DNA from: Chitinophaga tropicalis
Lineage (GTDB): Bacteria; Bacteroidota; Bacteroidia; Chitinophagales; Chitinophagaceae
DNA: 64,000 nt
Assembly (NCBI RefSeq): GCF_009758205.1
Contig: NZ_WRXN01000005.1
Location: 186,001 to 250,000, forward strand
Direction of reading: 5' to 3'
Shown in pieces: positions 25,035 to 34,152 of this stretch. Made by a program: the position numbers and the translations under genes. Each line of letters starts with the position of its first letter. Position 1 is the first letter of the stretch. The notes beneath the pieces are model-generated. The model was not told where the DNA came from and searched no databases. It was given only the letters and a program-made list of their open reading frames with translations.

Positions 25035-27958
25035 AACATCTTAACAATGGGAATCAGAATTTCAACCAGGGTACCCTCCTTATTGCCGAAACCAGACTTA
25101 AATTTATCAATTATTTCTAACTTTCCAACACTTCCATTAAAAGATTTTATAATCTGCAACCTTTCACGTATCACACTCAACGCAGTAGATTCGTGCCTGA
25201 TCAAACGGCCACTTTTTATTTCATTTGCCCTTTCCCAACCAATTCCATCGTCATCTACAGAACAATATAACATATCGCCGGATAAAACCAGCTTCACTTC
25301 CAGCCGGCCACTGCCATTCTTTGGGGCCAGGCCATGCTTGATGGCATTTTCCACAATAGGCTGTATGATCATGGGGGGAATATAGATCGTATAGTCTTTC
25401 AGATCATCCTGTAACAGGAAATGATATGTGAAGACATTGGCAAAACGGATCTTTTCCAGCTCTATGTAACGTGTCAGGAACGCAATCTCCTCTTCGAGGG
25501 AAATATGGGATTTCCGGGAGTTGTTCAGCATCTGCCGCATCAACGTTGCAAAGTCTGCCAGGAAGTTCAGCGCCTGTTTCTCTTCTTTTTCCATGATCAG
25601 ATGCTGCACTGAATTCAGGGAGTTAAAGATGAAATGTGGGTTCATCTGGTTGGTCAGGGCTTTTGCCTCCAGCTCCGCTATCCGGCGGTTATATTCTGTT
25701 TTACGCTTTTCACCCTGTTGTATCCTCCTGATCACATACCTGAGCACAAATGCTACCAGTAATAATCCCAGTAGTATCACTATACCCCGGGCCCACCACT
25801 GCTGGTACCATTGCGGTAAGATAGTGACGGTAACAATAACAGGCCGGCTCCAGTTGCTTTTATATTTCCTGGCCCTGATCTGCAGCTGGTAGGTTTCCGG
25901 CTGGAGGTCAGGGAAAGGCACGATATTGGACATGGTAGTGATCCAGCCGCTGGAGGTATCGCTGGAGAAGTTGTACTGGTATTCCACCAGTTCCGGCAGG
26001 TCATATGCAATAGCGCCAAACTCCACTTCAAAGGAAGCTTTGCGCTGGTATAACAGGGTAAATGTCTTTGCCGGCAGGTAAGAGCTGTCCCCGTATCTGA
26101 TACGGTTCAGGTAAATGGCCGGTGGTACTGTATCTACCGGCATGTTTCTGTCGTTAAAGTAACTTAAGCCATTGGAGGTAGCGATATATATAGTGCCATC
26201 CTGGTAGTATACACTGCGTATATCATCGCTCATGAGCCCATCGTTGGACGTGATGTTACGTACAAGCGATTTCGTGTTCACATCAATGACAGATACACCT
26301 TTATTGGTAGCTACATACAGCCGTCCAACGCCATCGTAATAAAGCTGCTGGCAGATATCGCTCACCAGTTTATCGGCCGTACTGATATGTTTGACCATCC
26401 GGTTATTCCTCATTACATACAGGCCTTCATCGCTGGTACCTATCCATAGTTCTCCGCCTATCCATTTCAGGTCTTTTACGCTTTTATGCAGGGCGGAGTC
26501 TGTACCGGGTATCTGCAGGGCGCGCAGCTGGTCGGTGCCATAGAACACACCTGCGTTGCTGCCTATATAGTAAGTTGAATCGCTGGTGTTGACGATAGAG
26601 GTCAGCAGGTCGTCTTCAACAGTGACGTTATAGTCGTCCGTGATCACCTGGTTCTTGGATACTATTTTCACTCTGCCTCCGGAACTGATATCTACATCTT
26701 TCAATGTTCTTACCGGTTTGATCAGCGATGCACGCTGCTGCGCGGTATTGAACAGGAAAAGACCGTTATCTGCTCCTACCAGTACTTCATTCTGCTTATA
26801 TGGCAGGATGCTGAGAATGCTGTTACGGCCGCTGGTGGTATCCAGATTAAACTGCCTGATCCGTTTGCTGCTGTCCATCGTATTCAGAACGCCTGCGTTC
26901 TGACCAATCAGCAGCATGCCGCTCTTTTCGTCTTTCAGGACGCTGAAGATGGAGTGGGAATAGAGCCCGTTAGTATTATCAAGATAATTGAAGTAGAAGT
27001 TCTTGTAGGGGATATTATAAACGCCGTCTCCAAAAGTGGTGATCCAGATATTGCCGTCCCTGTCTTTAAGCAGGGAGGTGATATAATGGTTTTGTAGCAG
27101 TTTTGTCAGCTTCCGTTCTCCTTTGAAAAACCCTTTGAGGTAATAGAGTGCACGCGGAGTGCCTATCCAGAGGTTATCATTATCTATACAGATGTTGCTG
27201 ATCTCTTCTTTGATGCCCCAGTCGTTACCGTTAAAGAAGCAGATCGCTTCTTTGACATTATAGCTATAGAGGGTATTATTCAGGATCACTATTCTTCGCT
27301 TTCCGATATCGGCAACCAGTTGTTTGTCCAGGGGAAAGGTACAGGAGGTAATTATTTTCTGATCTGCGTTGTTGATGTCTTTCAGTGAGCTAAGGCTAAA
27401 ATAAGGCTGAAGGGGTTTGAAAACGTTATCGTAACGGAGAAAGTAAAACAGGTCTGTTCCTGCTCCCAGCTTATCGTACGTAGTCTTATTGCCGTTATAC
27501 TGGATGACACGGTTATCTGTATTGAGGAACCATATTCCACTTGCCTGGTCCTCAAAGATGTACTGCATGTATTGTCCGCGGGCATCTATATACAAAGAGG
27601 TATCATTCTGACCGGTATGAATGGCATAATTCCGGTAGAACGAGGGAAGACCGTTGAGGGTAAAGAACCAGACGCGTCCTTTGGAATCTGCTGCCAGTTT
27701 CACAACGTCATTATCTGTCAGGCCATCTTTCTTTGAGTAGTTACGAAAGCGTTTCCCATCAAATTTACTGACACCTGTAGGTGTGGAGAACCAGATAAAT
27801 CCTTCTTTATCCTGTACTGCAGCATAAACGGTTGCATTGGCCAGTCCGTCCTTTACGTTATAGTTACGGATCATCAGTCCCTGCGCTGCAGCGTTACCGC
27901 TCAGACAAACAGCAACCAGTCCCCACCATAATAATATGTAAAGGTTTTTAGGCATCAA
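25031..27958 (-). CDS. Propeller-sensor histidine kinase of the LytS/His_kinase type
   Basis: A 975-residue membrane sensor. A signal peptide is followed by many two-component-regulator propeller repeats (for example DKEGFIWFSTPTGVSKFDG, DSKGRVWFFTLNGL, DGNIWITTFGDGVYN) that build a periplasmic double propeller, then a Y_Y_Y domain (EVEFGAIAYDLPELVEYQY), one membrane span (GIVILLGLLLVAFVLRYVI, about 755) and a coiled linker. The His_kinase box is NQMNPHFIFNSLNSVQHLI, where the His is the phospho-acceptor, and the HATPase region ends near the C terminus (GLAPKNGSGRLEVKL). This is the LytS-type transmitter, not the HisKA type. It is translationally coupled to the LytTR regulator. The ligand is unknown. 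Confidence 0.93.
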   Translation of the reverse strand: MMPKNLYILLWWGLVAVCLSGNAAAQGLMIRNYNVKDGLANATVYAAVQDKEGFIWFSTPTGVSKFDGKRFRNYSKKDGLTDNDVVKLAADSKGRVWFFTLNGLPSFYRNYAIHTGQNDTSLYIDARGQYMQYIFEDQASGIWFLNTDNRVIQYNGNKTTYDKLGAGTDLFYFLRYDNVFKPLQPYFSLSSLKDINNADQKIITSCTFPLDKQLVADIGKRRIVILNNTLYSYNVKEAICFFNGNDWGIKEEISNICIDNDNLWIGTPRALYYLKGFFKGERKLTKLLQNHYITSLLKDRDGNIWITTFGDGVYNIPYKNFYFNYLDNTNGLYSHSIFSVLKDEKSGMLLIGQNAGVLNTMDSSKRIRQFNLDTTSGRNSILSILPYKQNEVLVGADNGLFLFNTAQQRASLIKPVRTLKDVDISSGGRVKIVSKNQVITDDYNVTVEDDLLTSIVNTSDSTYYIGSNAGVFYGTDQLRALQIPGTDSALHKSVKDLKWIGGELWIGTSDEGLYVMRNNRMVKHISTADKLVSDICQQLYYDGVGRLYVATNKGVSVIDVNTKSLVRNITSNDGLMSDDIRSVYYQDGTIYIATSNGLSYFNDRNMPVDTVPPAIYLNRIRYGDSSYLPAKTFTLLYQRKASFEVEFGAIAYDLPELVEYQYNFSSDTSSGWITTMSNIVPFPDLQPETYQLQIRARKYKSNWSRPVIVTVTILPQWYQQWWARGIVILLGLLLVAFVLRYVIRRIQQGEKRKTEYNRRIAELEAKALTNQMNPHFIFNSLNSVQHLIMEKEEKQALNFLADFATLMRQMLNNSRKSHISLEEEIAFLTRYIELEKIRFANVFTYHFLLQDDLKDYTIYIPPMIIQPIVENAIKHGLAPKNGSGRLEVKLVLSGDMLYCSVDDDGIGWERANEIKSGRLIRHESTALSVIRERLQIIKSFNGSVGKLEIIDKFKSGFGNKEGTLVEILIPIVKML

Positions 27959-27982
27959 AAGGGTTGTCGGGATTTGTTATAA

Positions 27983-28028
27983 GGGGCTGAACCAAAAGTA
28001 ATGTAGTTAGTACTCCTTGTTCAGCCCC
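27983..28028. promoter_or_regulatory. Inverted repeat enclosing the -7 box of the propeller kinase
   Basis: A perfect 10-bp inverted repeat, GGGGCTGAAC (27983-27992) and GTTCAGCCCC (28019-28028), brackets a minus-strand TACTTTTG -7 box (28000-27993). It lies just after the proS stop codon, but no T run follows on the minus strand, so it is not a clear terminator. Confidence 0.45.
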
Positions 28029-28050
28029 CGGTAAGTTAGTTGATTATTTG

Positions 28051-29526
28051 TTAATAAGCGCGGGCGAATAATACCCGTTGAGTAGACGGTTTTCCTGTAA
28101 GTATACAGGTGCCGGCTTCCTGCTTATTATTCAGAGGAATACAACGGATCGTAGCTTTAGTACGTTCCTTGATCTCCTCTTCTGTTTCTGTAGTGCCATC
28201 CCAGTGTGCTGCAATAAAACCGCCTTTGGTATCCAGCAGATGCTCGAACTCCTCCATTGTATTGGCAGGAGTGATGTGCTCATCACGATATGTTTTGGCT
28301 TTGTTGAACATTTGCTGCTGGATCTCTTCCAGTAATGCGCCGATGCGTTCTGCCAGTCCGTCGAGTGACAGGCTGGATTTCTCTTTTGTATCGCGACGGG
28401 CTACTTCAGCCACGTTGTTCTCAAGATCGCGGGCGCCCAGTGCAATACGTACGGGTACGCCTTTCATTTCATATTCGGCGAATTTCCATCCGGGACGGGC
28501 ATTATCGGAGTCGTCGTACTTCACGCGGATACCTGCTTTCTTCAGGTCTGCCATGATAGCATGTACTTTTTCATCGATTTTTGCTTTCTGCTCCTCACCT
28601 TTGTAGATAGGTACGATCACTACCTGTAAAGGAGCAATGCGTGGAGGCAGTATCAGTCCGTCATCATCACTGTGCGCCATGATCAGCGCACCGATCAGGC
28701 GGGTAGATACGCCCCAGGAGGTAGCCCAAACATAGTCCAGTTTATTCTCTTTATTGGAGAACTGAACTTCGAAGGCTTTGGCAAAATTCTGGCCCAGGAA
28801 GTGGGAAGTACCTGCCTGTAAAGCCTTGCCATCCTGCATCAGCGCTTCTATGCAATAAGTATCGACAGCGCCGGCAAAACGTTCAGCAGGAGATTTTACC
28901 CCTCTTACAACAGGCACAGCCATATAGTTCTCAGCAAAGTCAGCATAGACCTCAAGCATCTGTTTTGTCTCTGCAATTGCCTCTTCAGCAGTAGCATGTG
29001 CAGTATGGCCTTCCTGCCAGAGGAACTCTGCTGTACGGAGGAACAGCCTGGTACGCATTTCCCAGCGCACTACGTTAGCCCACTGGTTGATGAGCAGGGG
29101 CAGATCACGGTAAGACTGGATCCAGTCCTTATATGTATTCCAGATAATTGTTTCAGAAGTAGGGCGAACGATCAGTTCTTCTTCCAGCTTTGCTTCGGGA
29201 TCTACTATTACGCCACCGCCGTTGGGATCGTTCTTCAGACGGTAATGGGTCACCACAGCACATTCTTTGGCAAAACCTTCCACGTGGCTGGCTTCCTTGC
29301 TCAGAAAACTTTTGGGGATGAAGAGAGGAAAGTAGGCATTCTGGTGACCGGTTTCTTTAAACATCCTGTCCAGTACGTCACGCATGCCTTCCCAGAGGGC
29401 AAAACCGTATGGTTTGATCACCATACATCCTCTTACAGCAGAATAATCTGCTAATCCACCCTTCAGTACTAAATCATTATACCATTTTGAATAATCTTCA
29501 GCACGTGCTGTGATCTCTTTACTCAT
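28051..29526 (-). CDS. proS: Prolyl-tRNA synthetase, short (archaeal/eukaryote-like) type
   Basis: A 491-residue class II aminoacyl-tRNA synthetase charging tRNA-Pro. The frame is open to 29574, but the ATG at 29526 ([20 protein letters not shown]) is the family start and lies just below a minus-strand TAATTTTG box (29569-29562), so the longer form would begin upstream of the promoter. Motif 2 is seen in [24 protein letters not shown] and motif 3 in [23 protein letters not shown]. The length and the absence of the bacterial insertion (editing) domain mark the ProS type 3 form common in Bacteroidota. Confidence 0.97.
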   Translation of the reverse strand: MSKEITARAEDYSKWYNDLVLKGGLADYSAVRGCMVIKPYGFALWEGMRDVLDRMFKETGHQNAYFPLFIPKSFLSKEASHVEGFAKECAVVTHYRLKNDPNGGGVIVDPEAKLEEELIVRPTSETIIWNTYKDWIQSYRDLPLLINQWANVVRWEMRTRLFLRTAEFLWQEGHTAHATAEEAIAETKQMLEVYADFAENYMAVPVVRGVKSPAERFAGAVDTYCIEALMQDGKALQAGTSHFLGQNFAKAFEVQFSNKENKLDYVWATSWGVSTRLIGALIMAHSDDDGLILPPRIAPLQVVIVPIYKGEEQKAKIDEKVHAIMADLKKAGIRVKYDDSDNARPGWKFAEYEMKGVPVRIALGARDLENNVAEVARRDTKEKSSLSLDGLAERIGALLEEIQQQMFNKAKTYRDEHITPANTMEEFEHLLDTKGGFIAAHWDGTTETEEEIKERTKATIRCIPLNNKQEAGTCILTGKPSTQRVLFARAY

Positions 29527-29561
29527 ATAACTATAGAAAAATTTATAATACCTGACTGTAG

Positions 29562-29569
29562 CAAAATTA
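29562..29569 (-). promoter_or_regulatory. Candidate -7 box of proS
   Basis: The minus strand reads TAATTTTG, an exact TAnnTTTG match about 36 bases upstream of the preferred proS start. No matching -33 element was found. Confidence 0.4.
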
Positions 29570-29768
29570 ACCAATTAAAAATTGGCTTAATATTTGTACA
29601 AAATATATTACCAAAAGGTAAAATGTTACAAACCTACATGAAAATCAGAAACGTGCAAACAGTTTGACAAAATATTATGAGTGGTCAGGTATTATTGTAA
29701 CAATTGCCCTTACTTTACGTTTAATTTAGTGTAAATTTACTATAGAATTCAGGCTAAAAATTCCAGAC

Positions 29769-30836
29769 ATGAAACCGATTCCTTACCTTGCCGGGATTGT
29801 ACTGCTAGCATTAAGCAGCTGTTCCTCAGCATATAAGACAACGCAGACGCCGGACGATGTGTATTACTCTCCGAGAGTAAAGCCTGCCTATGCTGCCAGT
29901 AATGACAGGCAGGACAACAATGCAAACTATACTGACGCCAATGAAGATGGTGGTTCATATGTTACCTATGATGATGGAGATGAAGGTGACTACTCACGTC
30001 GTATAGCCCTTTTTAATAACAATTACAACGGTTCTTATTACGATTATTATTCTCCTAACGTTTACTCAGGCTATTATGGCAGCCCTTACTATGGCAGTTC
30101 ATGGGGCTTAGGCATGGGCTGGGGTGGCTATTATGGCAGCCGTTGGGGCTCGCCTTACTACAGCAGCTTCTGGGGTCCTTCCATCAGTATTGGTTTTGGC
30201 TGGGGAGGCTATTATGATCCATGGCTTTACAATGGTTGGGGCTATGGTGGCTGGGGTTATAATCCCTGGTACTATGGCGGATACTACGGCGGCTATTATG
30301 GACGTTACTATGGTTATCCGGGCTGGGGTCACGGCTCTTATGGTTACGCAATGCCTGCCCGTGGTTACCGTACACGTAACAGCTACTCTTCAGGCGGAGG
30401 CCGTGTAGTAGGTGGCAACTATGTACCTGGTTCAGGTGGCCGTGTAAGAGGAGACCGTAATTCTTACCAGCCAGGCGGCCGTACAAGTGACGGCAGCGGC
30501 GGCAGGATCAGCGATGGCAGCTCCCGTGGCAGCCGTGTGATCCGCAATGGCGGCAGTGACAACTCTGGCGGCAGGGTAAGTGGCGACAGCTACTACCAGC
30601 CAAGAAGGACCTTTACTCCCTCCTCTTCAGAACGTCCTGTTTACAATGATGGCGGTGGCCGTGGCAGCTACACTCCTCCTCAGCGTACTTATCAGCCTCA
30701 GTCAACTCCGCAGCGCTCCTATCAGCCTTCAGCACCTTCTTACTCCCCTGGCAGAAGTTCCGGCGGAGGCTCCATCGGTGGTGGTGGTGGCGGCGGCGGC
30801 CGTAGCGGTGGTTCCAGCAGAGGTGGCAGAAATTAG
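29769..30836 (+). CDS. Gly/Tyr-rich low-complexity lipoprotein
   Basis: A 355-residue predicted lipoprotein with lipobox ALSSCSS (Cys18). After an acidic segment (about 45-80) comes a Tyr/Gly/Trp-rich region (about 90-200) built of GYYG, GWGGYYG and YYGGYYG units, then a Gly/Ser/Arg-rich tail with repeated GGR(I/V)S-like units, ending in a Gly run with Arg and Ser. I recognise no enzymatic domain. Such proteins in Bacteroidota are usually annotated as hypothetical or, misleadingly, vitellogenin-like. Sequence type suggests an adhesive, phase-separating or surface-structural role, which is inference. It is monocistronic with its own terminator. Confidence 0.8.
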   Translation: MKPIPYLAGIVLLALSSCSSAYKTTQTPDDVYYSPRVKPAYAASNDRQDNNANYTDANEDGGSYVTYDDGDEGDYSRRIALFNNNYNGSYYDYYSPNVYSGYYGSPYYGSSWGLGMGWGGYYGSRWGSPYYSSFWGPSISIGFGWGGYYDPWLYNGWGYGGWGYNPWYYGGYYGGYYGRYYGYPGWGHGSYGYAMPARGYRTRNSYSSGGGRVVGGNYVPGSGGRVRGDRNSYQPGGRTSDGSGGRISDGSSRGSRVIRNGGSDNSGGRVSGDSYYQPRRTFTPSSSERPVYNDGGGRGSYTPPQRTYQPQSTPQRSYQPSAPSYSPGRSSGGGSIGGGGGGGGRSGGSSRGGRN

Positions 30837-30871
30837 TAACTGACCTGATCATTGAAATTTATTATAAAATC

Positions 30872-30900
30872 TACCCTGGTCAAAAGCCAGGGTATTTTTT
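30872..30900 (+). terminator. Terminator after the Gly/Tyr-rich lipoprotein gene
   Basis: TACCCTGG (30872-30879) and CCAGGGTA (30887-30894) form an 8-bp stem followed by six T residues. Confidence 0.88.
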
Positions 30901-30924
30901 AACCCTTAATCATACTCTACAATT

Positions 30925-32508
30925 ATGGTAAAAAGATTAGTGTTAGTGGCTGCTCTGTCAGGTTGCTGCTATACTCTGCAGGCCCAGACAATTGACGACG
31001 CTTTACGATTCGGCAGCAGCGATCTTTCCGGTACTACCCGCGGGCAATCCGTAGGCGGGGCATTGGGCTCGCTGGGCGGTGAAGTTTCTTCCCTCTTCGT
31101 AAACCCGGCAGGCGTAGGTTTCTTCAGAACTAATGACTTCTCCTTCACCCTTGGCTTACAGAACGTAAACAATAAAGGCACTTACCTGGGTAGTACTGCG
31201 AGCGATAATAAAACTGTTCCAAACATTACCAACGCTACCATGATCTTTGGCGGCCGCAGGAAAAAACCGGATAGTAAGTGGCAGAACTTCAGCTTTGGAT
31301 TTGGCTTTAACCGTACTGCCAATTACAATGAAAGAGTGTATTATACAGGTAACAACAATACCTCTTCTCTTTCACTGAACTATGCTACTGCGGCTAATGC
31401 TGCTAATATCACAAATCCTGACGTACAGCTGGGCACTAATCCTGACAACATGATCGGGTCCCTGGCACATACTTCTGTGCTGGCATACCAGACTTACCTG
31501 ATAAACGGCTTTGAAGATGGCAGCGGTAATTATATCGGTGGCTTCTACTCAGCTGCACAGGCTACAGATTCCAGTATTAATGTAAAACAGGAGAACATTG
31601 TGAACTCCAAAGGTTCTAATAATGAACTCTCTTTTGCCTTCGGTGCTAACTACAACGATCAGCTGTACCTGGGTGGTAGCATAGGTTTCCCTATCATTTC
31701 CTTTGAAAGGGATAAAGGATGGCAGGAAACAAATATCAATACTGTGACTGCGGGACTGAACAACTTCATTGTTACAGAGTACTTGAAAACAGAAGGAACC
31801 GGCGCTAATTTCAAACTGGGCGCTATCTATAAACCCATTAAGTCCCTGAATCTCGGCGCTACTTTCCACTCCCCTTCCTGGCTCACTTTCACAGATACGT
31901 ATAGTACTGTTATGTCGGCCGATACCAAGATCTATGGTGGTGTGAGAACTGCTTCTTCAACTGAGAGCAACAATGGTTATGATGATGAATCCAAATATAC
32001 CATCAGAACTCCATGGAAAGGTGTAGTAAGCGCTACTTACCTCTTCGCTCCTTCTGCTGATACGCGCAGGCCTACAGGTTTTATCTCTGTAGACTATGAA
32101 TACATGGACTATGCTTCCATGAAGATGCGTTTCAAGAACGGTTTCAGCACGGACAGGGATGATACCGAAGCAAGGAACGACGCTATCCGCAGCACCTACC
32201 AGGGCGCTTCCAATATCCGTATTGGTGGCGAGCTGAAACTCCATGTTATTGCGTTCAGGCTGGGTTACGCCAACTATGGCAGTCCTTATAAGAACAGTGC
32301 TTTTGATGGCGCCCGTCAGTATTACACAGGAGGTATCGGTTACCGTAACCAGGGTTTCTACCTGGACCTGGGCTTTGTATACGGTACCAGCAAACGTCTG
32401 GAGCAGCCTTATGTCCTGGATGACACTTCCTTCTATAAAGATCCGTCACCTGCCAGCATCAAAACCAATACTTCCAATGTACTGGCTACTGTTGGCTGGA
32501 AGTTCTGA
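30925..32508 (+). CDS. OmpP1/FadL-type outer-membrane transport protein
   Basis: A 527-residue beta-barrel. The signal peptide ends near TLQAQ (about residue 21), followed by the FadL-like N-terminal hatch region DDALRFGSSDLSGTTRGQSVGGALGSLGGEVSSLFVNPAGVGFF, in which the NPAG segment is a family hallmark. The C terminus ends in LATVGWKF with a terminal Phe typical of BAM substrates. FadL relatives take up hydrophobic compounds such as fatty acids or aromatics; the substrate here is not indicated by its neighbours. It is bounded by terminators on both sides, so it is monocistronic. Confidence 0.87.
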   Translation: MVKRLVLVAALSGCCYTLQAQTIDDALRFGSSDLSGTTRGQSVGGALGSLGGEVSSLFVNPAGVGFFRTNDFSFTLGLQNVNNKGTYLGSTASDNKTVPNITNATMIFGGRRKKPDSKWQNFSFGFGFNRTANYNERVYYTGNNNTSSLSLNYATAANAANITNPDVQLGTNPDNMIGSLAHTSVLAYQTYLINGFEDGSGNYIGGFYSAAQATDSSINVKQENIVNSKGSNNELSFAFGANYNDQLYLGGSIGFPIISFERDKGWQETNINTVTAGLNNFIVTEYLKTEGTGANFKLGAIYKPIKSLNLGATFHSPSWLTFTDTYSTVMSADTKIYGGVRTASSTESNNGYDDESKYTIRTPWKGVVSATYLFAPSADTRRPTGFISVDYEYMDYASMKMRFKNGFSTDRDDTEARNDAIRSTYQGASNIRIGGELKLHVIAFRLGYANYGSPYKNSAFDGARQYYTGGIGYRNQGFYLDLGFVYGTSKRLEQPYVLDDTSFYKDPSPASIKTNTSNVLATVGWKF

Positions 32509-32525
32509 TATTTTAGCAGGAGCCA

Positions 32526-32567
32526 CATAAAAAACGCGTTTGCTGTATGGCAAACGCGTTTTTTATG
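32526..32567. terminator. Bidirectional terminator overlapping the miaA stop codon
   Basis: Perfect 18-bp inverted repeat CATAAAAAACGCGTTTGC (32526-32543) and GCAAACGCGTTTTTTATG (32550-32567) between convergent genes. The miaA stop codon (32563-32565) lies within the right arm. Confidence 0.9.
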
Positions 32568-33453
32568 ATACATAATCGAGCACTCCCTGCGTATCTGAAG
32601 GATGGAACCAGCGGATATCCGGGTCTTTCCTGAACCAGGTGAGCTGCCGCTTGGCATATTGCCGTGTATGGATAATGATCTGTTCTACTGTCTGTTCCCA
32701 GGTCAGCGATCCATCTATATAATCAAACACTTCTTTATACCCTACAGTCTGCAATGCGTTGTGTGAGCGGTATGGCAGTACTGAGCGTACTTCTTCCAGC
32801 AACCCGTCTGCCACCATCTGGTGTACCCGTTTTTCTATGTTGGCGTGTAACTGTTCTTTAGGGAGGGTGATACCAGCTTTAATAATACGAAAGTCCCTTT
32901 CCGCAGTTTTTCCTGTCCTGAAAGTGGTGATAGACCTGCCTGTGGCATAAAGTACTTCCAGCGCCCTTATCAGCCGGCTGGGGTTATGGATCTCAGCTAC
33001 AGCATAAAAGGCGGGATCTTTTTCCCGGACCTCCTGTTGCAGCCAGGTAATGCCTTTATCTTCATATAACCGGTTCAGCTCCTGCCGTATGGCGGGAGGA
33101 ATTGCGGGCATATCATCAATACCTTCACAAAAGGCTTTGATATACAATCCGGTACCGCCGCACATAACAACAACATCATGCTGTTGCCATACATCATGCG
33201 CATATTGCAATGCCAGCTTTTCAAAAATGCCGGCGTTGACTTCTTCCTGTATGGAATGTGAATTAATAAAATAGTGGGGAACAGTATGCAGCTCCTGCTC
33301 ACCTGGCTTTGCAGTCCCTATGCTTATTTCGCGGTAACACTGGCGGGAATCTGCTGAGATAACGGCTGTATCAAAATGTTGAGCGATACGTATTGCCATT
33401 GCCGTTTTACCCGCCGCTGTAGGTCCGGGAATTATGATAACCGTTTTACCCAT
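32563..33453 (-). CDS. miaA: tRNA dimethylallyltransferase
   Basis: A 296-residue enzyme that adds a dimethylallyl group to A37 of tRNAs reading UNN codons. Visible motifs: the P-loop GPTAAGKTAMAIRIA (about 8-22), ISADSRQCYREISIGTAKP (about 33-51), CGGTGLYIKAFCEG (about 99-112) and the C-terminal QYAKRQLTWFRKDPDIRWF. Length is normal. Its start codon shares one base with the stop codon of the upstream pRiA4b-like gene, so the two are translationally coupled in a cluster with cca and tsaC. Confidence 0.97.
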   Translation of the reverse strand: MGKTVIIIPGPTAAGKTAMAIRIAQHFDTAVISADSRQCYREISIGTAKPGEQELHTVPHYFINSHSIQEEVNAGIFEKLALQYAHDVWQQHDVVVMCGGTGLYIKAFCEGIDDMPAIPPAIRQELNRLYEDKGITWLQQEVREKDPAFYAVAEIHNPSRLIRALEVLYATGRSITTFRTGKTAERDFRIIKAGITLPKEQLHANIEKRVHQMVADGLLEEVRSVLPYRSHNALQTVGYKEVFDYIDGSLTWEQTVEQIIIHTRQYAKRQLTWFRKDPDIRWFHPSDTQGVLDYVS

Positions 33454-34031
33454 TAATACATTTCGTCACTGTTGCTATCTTCTGCGCCTTCATCCTCGCT
33501 GTCTGTATTATCCTCTTCTTCACCTTCTTCGCCAAAACCATCTTCACTCATCCCCTCTTTATTCAGGTCATATTTTTCTTCCATTTCCACCAGCTTGTCT
33601 CCTACCAGTCCTTTTGTACCGTACTGGCTGGGTGCTAAGCCTTCTTTTCTTGCGCAGAAAGGGTATGTAATACGGGAGTTCTCATCTTTAGACACACCTA
33701 TCAGTTCTACCAGGAAAGTCCAGTTCTTGGCAAAATCGTAGAGGTAGATGAATTTCTGGTTAGGTGTTTTTACGGCCGCTGCAATGGGAGTATCTTCCAT
33801 CAGCAATGGATCGACCTTGCGGGGAGTGTTATCCTGTTCAAGGATGATCTCCCTGCCCCGTTGCCAGTTGTCATTGCTACGGAAGAAGGTGGCTTTGTGC
33901 TTATTGTCGAATTCGAACGATTGTAAGATCGATTGGTGAAACTGTAAAAATGTCTGGTCTGGTTTAATGGAGATATCCCTGTACACACTTTCATCTTCTT
34001 CCCAATAAACTCTGAATTTCAAAACAGGCAT
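33453..34031 (-). CDS. Plasmid pRiA4b ORF-3-like protein with acidic tail
   Basis: A 192-residue protein. The frame is open to 34136, but MPVLKFRVYWEEDESVYRDI at 34031 begins the conserved domain and is the preferred start. The N-terminal ~140 residues look like the pRiA4b ORF-3 family (YRDISIKPDQTFLQFHQSILQSFEFD; FYLYDF-like IYLYDFAKNWTFLVELI). The last ~40 residues are a run of Glu/Asp/Ser with Gly. The family's biochemical role is not established. The stop codon overlaps the miaA start by one base, and cca, tsaC and miaA surround it, so a link to tRNA maturation is possible but unproven. Confidence 0.78.
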   Translation of the reverse strand: MPVLKFRVYWEEDESVYRDISIKPDQTFLQFHQSILQSFEFDNKHKATFFRSNDNWQRGREIILEQDNTPRKVDPLLMEDTPIAAAVKTPNQKFIYLYDFAKNWTFLVELIGVSKDENSRITYPFCARKEGLAPSQYGTKGLVGDKLVEMEEKYDLNKEGMSEDGFGEEGEEEDNTDSEDEGAEDSNSDEMY

Positions 34032-34152
34032 GACAACAAAAGGTTTTATGAATGATCTGGTGTTACGGTGTTTAAGGTGAATATGCAAACATCGCACCTT
34101 AATATCGGAACAGGTAGCATTAACATTATTTAACACTACTAAATTAACACTT

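Noticed and set aside
30108..30486. Open frames on both strands inside the Gly/Tyr-rich gene
   Set aside because: Repetitive GGC/TAT codons give long shadow frames in several phases. Only the lipoprotein frame has a lipobox and fits the terminator.
29769..30836. Vitellogenin-like or collagen-like label for the Gly/Tyr-rich protein
   Set aside because: The similarity is compositional only; no vitellogenin domain or Gly-X-Y triplet periodicity is present.
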